In this document: one piece after another, positions 46,796 to 59,501 of the stretch
Numbering within the stretch: position 1 is the stretch's first letter
How the letters are laid out: each line of letters begins with the position of its first letter
Assembly: GCA_030522415.1 (NCBI GenBank)
Contig: CM060118.1
Location: 15,256,651-15,320,650, forward strand
DNA length: 64,000 nucleotides
From: Channallabes apus
Taxonomy: Eukaryota; Chordata; Actinopteri; Siluriformes; Clariidae
Direction: 5' to 3'
Made by a program: the position numbers and the translations under genes
Notes under the pieces: generated by a model
What the model was told of the DNA's origin: nothing
Database searches by the model: none
What the model saw: the letters and a program-made list of their open reading frames with translations, nothing else

Positions 46796-48589
46796 TGACT
46801 CCTATGTGTAGAAAACCCTCAGCGTTTCATCCGCGCTTACCGGACACTACGACCGGCAGAAAAACGGTCGATTTTAACGCCCGATAAGAGGCTCTTAATG
46901 TAAATTGCTCCCATACCTTGGAGGACTTGGGGCGCGCGCTTTTTCCTGCAAACGCTTGTGTAAACTCCATTGAACGAGCGACTGTGTATCTGTATGTGTA
47001 TTTGTGCATCTTGTGGTCGCGCGCCTCAATAACGTGAGCAGCCCAACAATTTGACAACGAATTTCATTATCGATAATTATCGATTTTATCGGTTAGTTGT
47101 TGCAGCCCTAAAACACACACGTGTCTCTCTGCCCCCACCATGAATCCAAGCGCAACATAGACTTCATTAGGGGTGGGCGATAACCAAAATCTTCTATCAC
47201 GGTAGAAGCAAATTTCTACCTTGATAAAGATATACATCAATATAGCAATTTGTATCTGAAAATGCATAAATAAAAATTCAAACACAAAGAAACTGTTTTA
47301 CATAATGTAATTTTATATAATCTGTGAATTGCTGAGGTTTGCCGCATTTTTTTTTACTTTGGCCATATTCGTTTGCATGCTTGGATTTCAGATGATAGAA
47401 AAGGTTTGACGTGTTTCCACCACTTGTTAAAACAGTTGTTAAAACTTGTTAAAACAGGCACTTGTGTACCTTGCAAATCACGTTCATCTCATTCGTATCA
47501 CTTTTCTTCTACCCAAACCAATTCCACACCACAGACGAGGCACCTTTTTTCTTTACAATCTCCTCGTTGTTGGTTTCGTCACATGTAAGTAAACTCACTG
47601 CTGCTGCACTTCTTCCATTGTCGAAGTGTATGTGAAGCCAAACACATCAGAAGTGGGACGAAACCGTGGCACCCGATTGAACCAAATATCTGCGCAAATA
47701 CAGCGCAGTTGATGTGGTTTATTTGCGCAGAGCCGCTGGAATCACAAACCTGCGCGCCCCACTGTTTTATTTAAAAACAATTTATTTAAAATGTCAGGAC
47801 TGTTTAATGTTGTTTCCGCCTTGCCATGCCTGGTTTGGCAAGTATTCTCGCAGCGCTGCCCAGTGGGTCGCGCAGGTTTGTGATTCGAGCAGCGCTGTTC
47901 AAGTTGGTCCGACGTTAAACCATTATTGTTGCACTATGGTTCCACTTTTTCTCCCGGCCCACAACTGATGTTATTTTAAATTTACTTGTATTAATGATCC
48001 ATTTATTTGTGTGGTTTAGTTTTGAGCGTTCATTATTAATAAAGAAAAGCATGAATTAGAATAGGTACTTTCCTATTATTTTCCACTAATTTCCTCCCGC
48101 TCATTAGGCCCCACCTGTTATGTCTGTTTATAGTGTAACGCAGTGGTTCTCAAAGTGTGGGGCCCCACTAGTGGGGAATACAATCAATTGATGAATTTTC
48201 TATCATTCAACATGAAATCTAAATAGATTTTAGTGATTACTTTTTTATATATAATCAGTAAATAACCTACAGTACGCGAAAGGGGCAAACATTCTCATCC
48301 TGTTGAGAAGCAATAGCGCTTTAAGGAAATGATACACACCAAACAGGAAGTAAAAGTGTGTTTGTGTGTGCGCGTGTGTGTAGAGAGGTATTAAATGTCC
48401 TCATTACATTCATGTGTGTAATATGTTGGAATGCGTTTATTATATCGGATGACTTTAGAGAAAACTACAACAAAAATATATTGTCATGCCAAAGAATAAA
48501 CTACCCGCCAAAGTGGCTGGTGAGACAAGTTTTTACCCGCCACAGCCGAATTTTACCCGCATTTGGCGTGTGCCAATGTCACACACACA

Positions 48590-48815
48590 CCAGGGTTTGT
48601 GTGCGTGTGCCTCTCTCGTCCTCCTCTCCTCTTACACCAGGCAAGATTCTTTTCAAAGGTAAAGTGCAGGTTAATTTGTTTGATATTTACATTAACAGTA
48701 TTTATTCATTATTTTTATATGGGTTGTGGAATGAATCATCTGAGTTTCCATAATTTCTTATGGGGAAAAAAAATAAATTCGCTTTGACATACAAATTCAA
48801 GGTTTAACCATAGCC
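48590..48815 (+). repeat. Microsatellite-associated dispersed repeat, copy 2
   Basis: Second copy of the family at 14029-14265. It shares ATTCTTTTCAA, GTAAAGTGCAGGTTAATTTG, GGGTTGTGGAATGAATCATC and AGTTTCCATAATTTCTTATG, with about 30 extra bases in the middle. Confidence 0.55.
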
Positions 48816-49623
48816 ATTTAAGACAAATCTGACAAAAATTTAAGCAATCAAAAATTTTACCAATAGTCTGCCCATGATTCACAGCTCGTGAATGTACTAC
48901 GTACATCTGAGTCGACAGATTTCCCATTTGACTTTTTTTTTTTTTTTTTTTAAGAACTCTTTGATTTCCCCCCCCCACCCCTCCTCATTTAGATTAAAAC
49001 CCAGAAAAGGTCCTTTGTATAGATGAGGCATTGTCTCAGTCCAGCAATACCACAACAATTTCATCTAAACTAAGCAAGACTAATGTGCTATTAATGTAAA
49101 ACACCCATCACCCAACCTGTTTAAAGGTTCAATTATGATAAGACTTTTGTTCATTTAGAGGTTAAGAGTAGACTAGATTTTACCCTCAGCGGTGCTGTAA
49201 ACCTGTAACTCAGTTAACCATCTCTGGGCCTGAAGGGGTTCAGACTGAATGGCATTACTAGTGGAGAATTGTTCTCTAAAACCCGAGAATTAGACGATAA
49301 TGAAACGCTGAACGGTCTCCCGAGAGCTTGTGCAACGATAATGTTTAAACATTAAAGGCTTTATCTTTAGTGTTGACAACTTTTCAGAAGAACACTCAAG
49401 CTTTTAACACATCTACCTTCAATAATTATATCTCTGAAATATTCAAGAGCTTTATTAGCTCAGGGTTTTTATTATACAGCATGAGAGAGAGAGAGAGAAA
49501 TAACTATGGTCTGAATTGACAGACTGATTGCTTTTCAGTCAGAATAGACTCCAGTTTAATCAATTTCACTACAATGCTTCCTTTTAAGTCAAATAAACTG
49601 AATTTCAAACCAATTAAAATTAT

Positions 49624-49845
49624 TACAGCACAGTGGAGCAGTGGTTAACACCTTCAGGGTTGAGGGTTCGATTCCCGCCTCGGGTCTGTGTGTGGAGTTT
49701 GAATGCTCTCCCCTTGGTTGATGGGTTTCCTCCCAGACATACAGATTAGGCTAACTGGCATCGCCAAAAAGTGTGTGTGTGTACACCTCGCCTCTTGTGT
49801 AGAAGTCTTTAGTATATGCGGTATAGCAAAGTAATGAATGAAGGA
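49624..49845 (+). repeat. SINE with tRNA-like head, short copy
   Basis: Starts CAGCACAGTGGAGCAGTGGT (A-box-like), has GGGTTCGATTCCCGCCTCGG (a good B box), then GTGTGGAGTTTGAATG, CTCCC and CAGATTAGGCTAACTGGC. Same family as 55523-55833, with the 3' part shortened. Confidence 0.65.
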
Positions 49846-50968
49846 ATGATATACAGTAACTGTTTTTCCTCATCCTGTAAGAATATGTGGGCATAAATGT
49901 GTCGGTGCTCTAATAGCAGTGTGTTACTGCCTTTTTTCCCCCTTTATTTTCAAAAAAGCAAAAGGCAAATCCTAGAGATGCCAGTCCTTTTATTAATATT
50001 GCAAAAAAATAACCTTATGCATCATGCTGTGTTATAGAATATTCAATCTCTCACCTGATAACCCTTAAAATAATCAATTCAAGTCACATGCTAATTAGAA
50101 ATAACATGTATGGTAATTCTCAAGTATTAATTTTGACAATTCTTTGTAACATTTATTCAGTGCATCCTTAAGAAATATTGTTTTCTGATATTCCCTATAT
50201 ATCAGTGAAACATTTAAATTTACATTGATAAACTCAAGCATTCTCAATTGAATTCGAGTTCGCCACATCACTGCATTATTGAAGCGGGAAATTAGAGACA
50301 AGGTGAGAGACATGGTAAAGCATTACTGATACGAGACTGGGAGAGGGGTCGCGTCTTCCAACAGATGTCTGGTAATATCATTGGTGCAAATAGTCTAGAT
50401 TCACACACCGATTGGTTCATGTGCCATTTTTATCATTACAGAGAGGAACATTGAAACACATTTATCTCTTTTTTTTTTTTTTTTTTTTTATTCTCTCCTT
50501 CTGCTTGACAGTTTTTAAAGCTGTTTCAGTAACAGTGAATATGTTCTATACGTTCCATTTTGGGCATATCAAATATATCTATCCCCTTAGCAACATGGTT
50601 TTATGCCAATACTGTACATCACCCCTCTTTCAATGATTGCGTGTATACTTGTACACTTGCACTACACTGCTCTGTGTTCATTATAAAACTCATTATTCAC
50701 AAGGTACTAAACCTCAAAACACTGGGTAATGGAACAACATCGATATATGGAGGTTAAGCATTACACAACATTAACCATTGGCAGCTCTGCCTGGTAGACC
50801 AGACTGTCTGGCCTTTGACCCCAAAACAGAAGCAGTGTGGAACCGGAGGGAGATGAGCGTGGACAATTAGGTCTCAGTCAATAAAAAGGACAAAATTGGA
50901 TGAAATGGTCAATAAAAAACTGCCATACTGTCGAGCTAACCTGTCCTTTTTATTTATTTATCATCTCA

Positions 50969-51180
50969 GTACTCCGGTTTCCTCCCACAGTCCAAAGATA
51001 AGCAGGTTAGGCTAATTGGCGTTCCCAAATTGCGTAGTGTGTGTGCGCGTGTGTGTGCCCTGTGATGGATTGGCACCCTGTCCAGGGTGTACCCTGCCTC
51101 ATGCCCCAAGCCTCCTGGGATATGCTCCAGGTGCCCGCGACCCTGAATACAGGATAAACCTGTATAGAAGAGTGAGTGAC
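50969..51180 (+). repeat. SINE body, 5'-truncated copy
   Basis: Starts CTCCGGTTTCCTCCCACAG, then AGGCTAATTGGCGTTCCCAA, GATGGATTGGCACCCTGTCC, AGGGTGTACCCTGCCTCATG and ends CAGGATAAACCTGTATAGAA with GAGTGA repeats. It is the same family as 55523-55833 but has no tRNA-like head. Confidence 0.65.
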
Positions 51181-51833
51181 CGAGTGATATCATACTCATG
51201 TCTCCGCTGCATGTGTACGTGTAGAATCAGTCAATTCGTTGCTCCCCCTCCCCCCAATACCATTTACAAATTTTCATAGAATAACCACCATCAATTTTCA
51301 GCCCACGGTATACTATAATACACCACTAGTACCCTAGATCATGCTTAAACATCTCCAGGTCTATGTGGTTTAAAGGAGACACTGAGGTTTGGTTCGCAAA
51401 AGGCATTTCTTAACATCTCTGGACCCTGATTATTTTTGCAATTAGCAGGTTTTTCTTCAGTCAATGTGCTTTTCAACATAAATATCATAACTTTTGCGGC
51501 TGAAAAAAATAGTTAGAAAAATTATATCAGTGGCCTAATTAGTTTGGAAGACACTAATAACTAGAAAATACTTTGATGAGACTACTTTGATGATGCACCA
51601 TAATCTAGAACCAAGTAGTGTCCGTGTCAGATTCAAGTGTCTTTGTTAGCAAGAAAGCAGTCTAATATCGTGGGAATAAAAAAATAGAGTTTTATTTCCA
51701 TTTTGTTTTTACAGCAGCTTGCTGTAGTTGAGGCACAGTAAGTTTGTGTGTGTAAATCACTCATTTAAACGTGTGTATCATCACAAACTATTAATAAAAT
51801 CCAAATGAAATAATGAATGAAATGAAATAAATC

Positions 51834-51834
<1 letters not shown>

Positions 51835-51867
<33 letters not shown>
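51835..51867. repeat. Poly-A run
   Basis: About 33 A residues; no retroelement body recognised next to it. Confidence 0.9.
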
Positions 51868-51868
<1 letters not shown>

Positions 51869-52167
51869 ACACTTGGATCATAATGATGAAAAATAGCAGC
51901 GAGTTTTGAGATGTGCACGTGTGCCTTCAGGATGCGTTTTTTACTCGTGACTCTTGGTAGTAATATAATTGACTGCATCATTATAAAAGTACCACGGATC
52001 TGCATTTTGAAAGACTAGAAAGAAAACGTTAATAAATAAATAAACGTTGTATATTTAATTGCTCATTCCAAGTTAAGAAATTACACATTGTGTGTGTTTA
52101 TTCCTTGAGATTTGCAGGGAGTGATGGGGGTGGGGGCATAAAAACATGAAAACAGACTAAATCTACA

Positions 52168-52235
52168 TCAAAATTTCTATAAAGCTGCTTTTTGAACATT
52201 GTTAAAGGTGCTACACAGAAAAAACTGATAATTTT
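52168..52235 (+). repeat. Dispersed retroelement 3' tail, fragment
   Basis: Short piece of the same family as 1496-1725 and 18233-18420: TATAAAGCTGCTTTTTGAAC, ATTGTTAAAGGTGCTACAC, then AAAACTGATAAT. Confidence 0.5.
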
Positions 52236-53725
52236 TTAAAAAGGGGGTGGGGGGGTAGAAACATCACACTACATTCCCTTACCACACTGGTGGTCCGATC
52301 TAATTTGCACTTTGTTGCTTCTCTGCCAGTAGTAATCCTACGCTGAACTGTAAAGTGGTTTGAGATTCTCTGGTAAATATTCAGTAAGTATTTACCTCGG
52401 CTTAAGAGATCTCGCAGCTCAAATCCATCTTCAAATACGGCTCATGTTACAGAATTCCTCTTTTGAGATGCTATACGCATGCCTGCCTTGTAGTGCGGTG
52501 TACAAAATCATTAGCGACGCTTTTGTATTATCGCCCTCTACCCCCAATCGACAGTCAATTGGCTCTCAGAGGCTGCTTATGGATCTGGGCAATTCATGTC
52601 AGCCTTAGCTTTTGACCTGCCGTAAGCTCATTACCATGTGTGGTGTTGCATGAGCTTCAGCCAACACACCGTGACTAGAATAACAACAAAGGGTTTCGCT
52701 GTTTAATGCTCGGCACACAAGGCAGCACGCATGACACCCATCATTCCATGTTCAAAGGTGCTTAAATCTTTCTCTCGACTGTTCTAGGTCATGCAAAGTC
52801 TATTACCTCAATCCTTAAAAGGTCTTCCTTCATTTTCACTTACCAAAGTGGATATAACAGATGAAAACAATTAGGGGGCACAGCCTTCACTTGGATTCAC
52901 TTGGCAAGGCATCCCTAATGGACATCCTTCACATTCTGTTGGCTCAGCGTATTTCCCAAACAAATTAATCATCTCTGCTCCAAAACACCAAGAACCTGAA
53001 CCATTAGAGAATTTATTTTAAAAGCTGCATTTCTTTACTCAAGGTGAACACGGATTGGGGGAGGGGGAAAAAAGGAAAAGAATTAAAAAAAAGGGGGAGC
53101 CCTGTCAAGGTAACAACTATGCAATGCCATGGGATTTATAAATAATTACCTACGTCCATAAATATCACTCCTAAAACATGAACATGGATCAATATCAATC
53201 GGGACTCAAATCATGTTTGAAAAGGCTTTAAAATAAAAATCACATTATCCGACTGACTTATTCAGTTTCCCTATTGTAATGATGTTAAAGAATTCAAAAC
53301 GAGGTTCGGCTTAAGATTATATTTCCCCTAAATGACAGCTCCAATATATCAGGTAACCTTTTCACAGGGTATCCAATATTTGCTGACTGAACCACTTTAT
53401 CTGCGGTGACTTTCACAGGAGTGAGATTTAACAGCGGTTTGATGGAAGCGAACCGTCCGTGCAAGCTGCTGTGCTCAGCTTGGAAAGACAAGAGTGCATC
53501 CGAAAGGTAAGTGTGTCCGATATTCTGTGTGTTTATCAAGGACACCAACTCAGTTCGATGTGAATTTTAATGGATCTACTTTTTTAGCACAAAAAAGGGC
53601 CATAGTTTCTGATTAGTTAACTAGCTAAACATTTGTATTAAAGGTTTTATTTGTAGTTTCCTAGGGTTCAAAAGTTTAACAATCAGAGGGGGGGAAAAAA
53701 AAGTAATTTTTAAAACCATCTAATA

Positions 53726-54160
53726 TGACCAAAAGTTTGTGGACACATTAGCATGTCAACAAAATTGGAAGCACATAACTGTATAGACTGTCTTTGTATG
53801 CTTCAGCAGTAAGATTTCCCCTCATTGGAACCAAGATGTTCAAACCTGTTCCAGCATGACCATGTACAATGATTTCTGCTCCACAGTTCGCTACATTTTC
53901 TGGTGTGGAAGAACTGCTCTGCGAGTTGCCAGCACAGATCCCTGACCTTGAGCGCCCTCACAACCCAATCTCATGAATACTATTGTGGCTACATAAGTGC
54001 ATATTTCCATAGCAGTGCTCCAGAATCCAAAAGTGAAAAGCCTTCGTAAAAGCATGGAGGTCATTATAACAGCCAAGGAGGACTACACCTGGAATGCGAT
54101 GATCAAAAGCTCATATCTGTGTACTGTATATGGGTGTACAAACTTTTGCTGGAACACTGT
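53726..54160 (+). mobile_element. Tc1-like relic
   Basis: The left part has GACCAAAAGTTTGTGGACAC and the right GGGTGTACAAACTTTTGCTG, the usual ends of a fish Tc1 family, though decayed. Between them are damaged codons equivalent to the catalytic region: CCAGCATGACCATGTACAAT (second Asp area), TGGTGTGGAAGAACTG and CCTGACCTTGAGCGCC (SPDL area). The copy is short and has many substitutions. Confidence 0.55.
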
Positions 54161-54827
54161 AGCGCCCCTGAATAATAAACACGAAACATCACAAACATAG
54201 ACAAGTTCACACACTAGCCAAGCTCCAACTGAAACACAAATTGTGCTGCTTCAGAAAGTTTCATCAGAAATGGAAGACTCAAGGAACCACAGTATACATG
54301 TTGCCTTCCATAATCTGTATTAATTCACTTAACTAGCTCGCCTTATAATCTTGTACAACGTTAGCTAATAGAGGTGGGGGGAGGGGCTTCGATTCAGTTA
54401 CTAATTGCGATTTTGTCATGCGCCGATTTGTGTATCGCCACACTGGCTCCAAAACCGCTGTATTGGGACTGCTTTTTTTGTGTTTTGCGTTTCTAATAGA
54501 GATGAACTGATCCATCATCCGGTGACCAGAATTGCCTTGTTTTCCAGTTTGTTTGGCCATGACTGGTGTCCAGCCTCAGATATAAACAATTCTGTACCGA
54601 GCGCAGGAACTTCAGAGTGGCGCAGCAGAAATGCATTTTTATGGTGTTACATTATCAAAGACTGCGCTCGTTAATAGCATTCAATCTGCCTTTTCCTCCA
54701 AACTGTGTGAGCAAATTAGTCTCAAAAACACTCATTACACAAGCACACAAGTCTCAAAGCACCACAATCACAAATTAGTCGAAAAACACATCGGTGCAGT
54801 GGTATATTGCTAGATCGCCAGGTAGCC

Positions 54828-55135
54828 TGTAGCCTACTGTGGCATGGGGGGATAGAGAGAGCCGAGTGGCAACGAGCTCTCAACAGGGTGGGATGGGAGG
54901 CACGCTCACATCAATCAAGGCTCTACAGCTTCTGACCGCCTCCAATGGTGCTTGAGCGAGCAGTTCGAAAATATGCGGTTGGCTGGCGTCACGTGGTTCG
55001 GAGGAAACCCGTGATCATCTTCGGCCCTCTGTCACCGGTAGTGGGAATGTGGGAGCCCCCAAGCGACGGGTGGGAAATGGATACGACTAAATTAGGGAGA
55101 AAATCGGGGCGGGGAAAATAAATGAATTAAAAAAA
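54828..55135 (+). repeat. Dispersed repeat (GAGGAAACCCGTGATC family)
   Basis: Runs GGCATGGGGGGATAGAGAGA, GTGGTTCGGAGGAAACCCGT, CACCGGTAGTGGGAATGTGG and TTAGGGAGAAAATCGGGGCG before an A-rich tail. It resembles a repeat often seen in fish genomes. It is GC-richer than its surroundings; no coding sense. Confidence 0.45.
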
Positions 55136-55522
55136 AATTTAAAAAATGCATGCTTTAGAAGTCAGTTTTGACTCCTTTCTATCGGTACCAACATTTACTT
55201 TTTCAGCATATGAGCTACTGTATACTTGGTTATTCTATTGTACTAGACTACACGAGCCAGCCTTCACTTCCCATCTGCATCAGTGATGCCCGGCCGCCAA
55301 TGACACCATCACCAGTTTACTGGTTTTCCTTTCTTGGATTACTTTTGGTAGGTCCAGACCAGTTGAAGTTGCTCTGACCCAGTTGTCCAGGCATCACAAT
55401 TTGGCCCTTGGGTCAAAGTCACTAAAATATTCATGCTTGATCATTTTTGCCGCCTCCGAAATATATAGTGTATAATGATTTCAGCAAAAGATAATCAACT
55501 ACCTATATCTTTTGAACTTTAT

Positions 55523-55833
55523 TAGGCGGCACAGTGGCATAGTGGTTAGCACTGTCGCCGTGCACCTCCAGGTTCTGGGTTTGATTCACGCCTCTGGTTT
55601 GTGTGCATGGAGTTTGTATGTTCTCCTTGTGCTTGGTGGGCTTCCTCTAGGTGCTCCGATTTCCTCCCACAGTCCAAAGACATGCAGATTAGGCTAACTG
55701 GTGTTCCCAAATTGCCCATAGTGTGAATGAGTCTGTGAGTGTATGCACATGTGTGCCCTGCAGTGGACTCCAGGCTCCCGCAACCCTGTGTACAGGATAA
55801 AGCGGTATAGACTGCGAGTGAGTGAGTGAACAA
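55523..55833 (+). repeat. SINE with tRNA-like head, full-length copy
   Basis: Starts GGCGGCACAGTGGCATAGTG then GTTAGCACTGTCGCC (A box) and GGGTTTGATTCACGCCTC (B box, one change). It continues with GTGCATGGAGTTTGTATGTT, TCCTCCCACAGTCCAAAGAC, ATGCAGATTAGGCTAACTGG and CAGGATAAAGCGGTATAGAC, and ends GAGTGAGTGAGTGAA. An (ATT)n tract follows at 55834. This is the best of three copies in the window. Confidence 0.75.
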
Positions 55834-55834
55834 C

Positions 55835-55873
<39 letters not shown>
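55834..55873. repeat. (ATT)n microsatellite
   Basis: About thirteen TTA units directly 3' of the SINE. Confidence 0.93.
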
Positions 55874-55876
<3 letters not shown>

Positions 55877-56604
55877 CCATTACTACTACTAACTATTGTT
55901 TAAAGGAAGTTTAGTACCTGATCTATAATTTAGTAATAAAAAAATAAAGAATAATCATATTGCACTTTACTGATACAATAATTGTATACTGTATCATCTT
56001 GAATGCTTTATGTGTTCTATTCTCACTAACAGTGCTCTGTACACACAGGTCAGCTGCCTGAACCACTCGAATGCTGTTTCAAATGGTATTTACACATAAA
56101 AATTACCTACTACTAATCAAAACATAAATCAGATGGTCGATGATGCCCCTTAATGTATAATATTAAGTTAATGTCAGTGTAAGTAGCAGAAATTAGTACA
56201 AAGTACAAAGAATATATATCTTTAGTAATAGTCAGTGGGTGTTGTGGGGCATTGGGACTTTTTTTTGTTGTTGTAAAAAATAAATATATATAAAATCAAG
56301 CAGCAGTAAAGTAACAAAATTGTCAAGCAAAAAAAAAAAAAAAAAAAAAAAACTCAGATTTCTATTAGTTTCACTTTGCTGCTTACGGCTTGACTTGTTC
56401 AAGGAGGGGAAAAAAAAGAATAATTACAGCCTCACGAAGTGTTGCGATGCTGCAAACTCAATTTAAACTTACTAAAAAGCGATAAAAATGTTCTCCAGCT
56501 CAATTACCCCAAAGGAAGGAAACACATTCCCATACTTCTTCTTCTTCTTCTTCTTCTATATTGGTGTTTGCTGAAGCTGACAGAGGAAGGCCCACAGTCT
56601 GAGT

Positions 56605-57499
56605 TAGGGCTGCTCGATTATGGAAAAAAAAATCATAGCCACGATTATTTTGGTCATGATTGAAATCACGATTATTTTACGCGATTACTCATTGACTTTG
56701 GAAATATGTTGCATTTATTGAACAGAACAGTGAATTCTCCTTAAAACAGATAAAACAGATAAAGGCAAACAAGATCAACAATGTAGTGCACTCCCACAAA
56801 CTTTTTGAAAACAAGTAATAAATAAAATATACATATTAAATAAAATAATAAATAAATTAGTCCAAAATAAATTTGCTCACGTATGTGCCTTAAAAACTGA
56901 AAAATTCAAAACAACATTTTTACAACATTCTACATTTCTACTGTTGTGGTGGTGAAGTCCTCTGCTTTTAATACTTCATTAGCCACTTCTGAACGGAATT
57001 TTTCAAATAAAGTAGGCAGAGCATCTCTCGTGAAATGGTGTCGAGATGGCAAAGCATAAAGCTTGTCCAGAGTATTTATTATTTTCCTGAATCCTTCGTT
57101 CTCAACCGTGCTAATAGGGCACATGTCTTTGGCTAAAAAGTATGCAACGGCATCTGTTATTTTTTTTGTGCCTTTCTGAGCTGGATAGATACGGAGTTGC
57201 CGACACAACCGCGTAGCAAATCTTGCACCTAATATATTTTTGATCCACGTCCGCTTCTTCGAATCCGAACTGTTCCCAAACAGAATTGCTTCTACCTGGC
57301 GATGGTACAGTAGAAGGAGCGCGCGTGCAGATCATGCGCCTGGGTTTGAGCGCGTTCATATCATGCGCCGCTGGGGTGCGCGCAACCTTCACTAGAAGAC
57401 TCAAAGACATATACTCATTTGGATTATGATTAAATTAGCATGTTTGTTTTGGCGTCGGTCAAGATTTAACCGTATTTGGGTCCGGATGTCTGAGCCCTA
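56605..57499 (-). mobile_element. hAT element with BED-finger transposase remnant
   Basis: The ends are TAGGGCTGCTCGATTATGG (56605) and GTCTGAGCCCTA (to 57499). A perfect 8-bp duplication GTCTGAGT lies at 56597-56604 and 57500-57507, so the boundaries are certain. The left subterminal part has repeated CACGATTATTTT words. The minus strand carries the beginning of a transposase (57410-56930) with an internal deletion. At 895 bases it is non-autonomous. Confidence 0.9.
56930..57410 (-). pseudogene. hAT transposase N-terminal remnant, ZBED1/ZBED4-like
   Basis: The first frame (from 57410) gives SVWEQFGFEEADVDQKYIRC then KICYAVVSA, the first half of a BED zinc finger. A deletion and frame change near 57200 remove the second half. 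The other frame reads KKITDAVAYFLAKDMCPIST, VENEGFRKIINTLDKLYALP and SRHHFTRDALPTLFEKFR. This is the conserved helical block after the BED finger in hAT-Ac proteins of the ZBED1/ZBED4 kind. It ends at the element's edge before the catalytic core. Confidence 0.85.
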
Positions 57500-59501
57500 G
57501 TCTGAGTCTCAAATTGTTTCATTCAGTGGGCAGAGAAAGATGATGAAGCTGGAGGTGGCGACCCTCATATCAGGTGTCTCACAAGATTCTCAACTTTCAA
57601 AGCATCTCAGTCCAAGCATGATATATAGACATGCCCATCATGAAGATTGACACATTTCCTTTTCCCTTGTTCGAAGTCAAAAAGACCGTTCTCTCATTAG
57701 GAGAGAGAGTGTTTCACCTTACACACTTCTATTTCTATGCTTTGGCAGATGCTTTTATCTTAAGTGTGTAGAAAAGACAAATCACTTAATCCAAGTGTGT
57801 AATGGGGGTAACTGAATCTTAGTAAAGATGGCACACTCTCTAGAAAGTTCTGACTGACAGTCTGATTTGATGTTTGGACATGGAAATAAATAAAAGTGTC
57901 ATCTGCCAAGCTGCTAAGAAATCCATCACTCTCTTCTGCCAGTTGTACAACATTCTGCCAACAAACTTCACAACACAGATGGATCCAGAACGCGACTGTC
58001 TCGATGCAGCCCTAGTAAATCGCAGACACCTCATTAGTATACATCATGTGTTAGAATAATATAAAATCCGTATCTTTAAGAGTCCAAAGCATGTTCTCTA
58101 TTCGGGCCTGATTAATCATCATGCTCTAGGCTTGTTTGGCAGGACAATATTTCAGTCCTTAAACTATATATTACACTGACATGATAATCAGTGACATTCA
58201 TCGTTTATTAGATGGAATTACAAAGCATTACGCCTTTTCCACAACACGGTACACTAATAGGAGTCATCGTTCAAAAATACACCATCTTTCCCACACAATA
58301 CTGTAAGACATAAGCTGATCAACATGGAAGACTACAACAAGCGGTAAAAAGTATTTCGAACTCTGATATTAACAGACACTTCCTGGAAGCACTTCTTTGC
58401 AATTTCTCATGCGCTCAATGCAACGAGGACAGATTTAGACCCAAAAAGATTAAGTAAACCTACAATAAAGCATCAAATACAATATACTACAAGTACTGGT
58501 GATCATTAGAAAGTGATTATATTGTTTTGGCCAAATGTCAGCCATGTTGACATCAAGACAGCTGATTTGTAAAAGGATCATATAGAAAATGTGCCGTTAG
58601 CACAGGAAAGGTTTTCAAACAGTTTACTACGCATAAACTCAGAACTGCATATGAATCCACCGTCCCCGAGGCTTTGTCACAGTTCCCAACTGCACAGCTG
58701 ATATGACGCCTCTATTCTCCTTAAACTGGAAATAATTAAAATACTCCAATTCATAATTATTACTAATGATTACTAAATAATAATTATTATTATTACTACT
58801 ACTACTACCACTATGATGTTATTTTTAGGCTTGTGGTTCTATGAGATTAAATCATTACATTTTGGTACTAGGGATGCAGGACACTGATGTTTCCCCATCA
58901 AACAGTTTCTTTATTGCTGAACTCTAACAACAAGCAGGTTTTATGTACATGGATGAACAAAATTGTTCTTACTTAGCATTAAAGATTAATATTAAATGAA
59001 AAAAAAAAAAAAAAAAAAAAAAAGTATAAACATTGCATATAAACTGACTAAATGGGGGAGGAAAAAAAAAAAAAAAACCCTCAATCATTTCAAGTTATTT
59101 ACAAAAAAAATTATAAACTAGTTGAAATTGTATATATGAAATCACCATAATACTAAAGATTTTTTTAAGATAACACATTTTAATACTTTAATTACTTGTT
59201 GCATGTCTTGAATGTAATGCTTATCGTTATCAAATATCTGGCCAAAAAATAAATAAATAAATAAATTGCAGCGCACAGCAAGACTGCGTCTGACCGCCTT
59301 TAGGCTTGATGCAACAGCGAGCGATATGGTGGCCAATTCATGTGTGAAAATTAGCCATACCATAAAGAAAGAAAACGCCATAATAACCTAGTCATTCAGC
59401 ACATTCAGGTCATCAGCTAACTTCATTTTAGTGCCACTTTGCTGAGCCTAGACCCAACCAACTGGTCTACACATGTACACACACGATACGAAATAATGTG
59501 A

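Larger units (their letters stand above)
45738..47110. mobile_element. Nested hAT element (TAGGGC ends)
   Basis: The ends are TAGGGCCGCAACTAACGATT (45738) and, in complement from 47110, TAGGGCTGCAACAACTAACC. A perfect 8-bp duplication AAACACAC lies at 45730-45737 and 47111-47118. The TIRs continue with repeated ATCGATTA words. At 1373 bases it is non-autonomous; no transposase codons are seen. It contains two long hairpins (45897-45966 and 46726-46795), an (AT)n tract and a 35-base poly-A. A GC-richer part (46520-47060) has a run CGCGCG-type content unlike the AT-rich left half. Confidence 0.88.
45276..48180 (-). mobile_element. hAT element, composite, copy 2, with nested hAT and inverted end
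   Basis: An inverted copy of the element at 5708-7338. Its left end here is CAGTGATTCTCAAACATTTT (complement of the family's 3' end) after flank CGTTACAC (45268-45275). Both coding remnants of copy 1 are present on the minus strand: the ZBED piece, and the BED piece at about 47340-47600. A second hAT (45738-47110) has been inserted in the ZBED piece. At the other side the terminus is in the wrong orientation: 48133-48140 reads GTGTAACG, the complement of the left target duplication, followed by CAGTGGTTCTCAAAGTGTGG. About 50 bases, including end, duplication and flank, are inverted. Without the insert it is about 1.52 kb. Confidence 0.85.
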
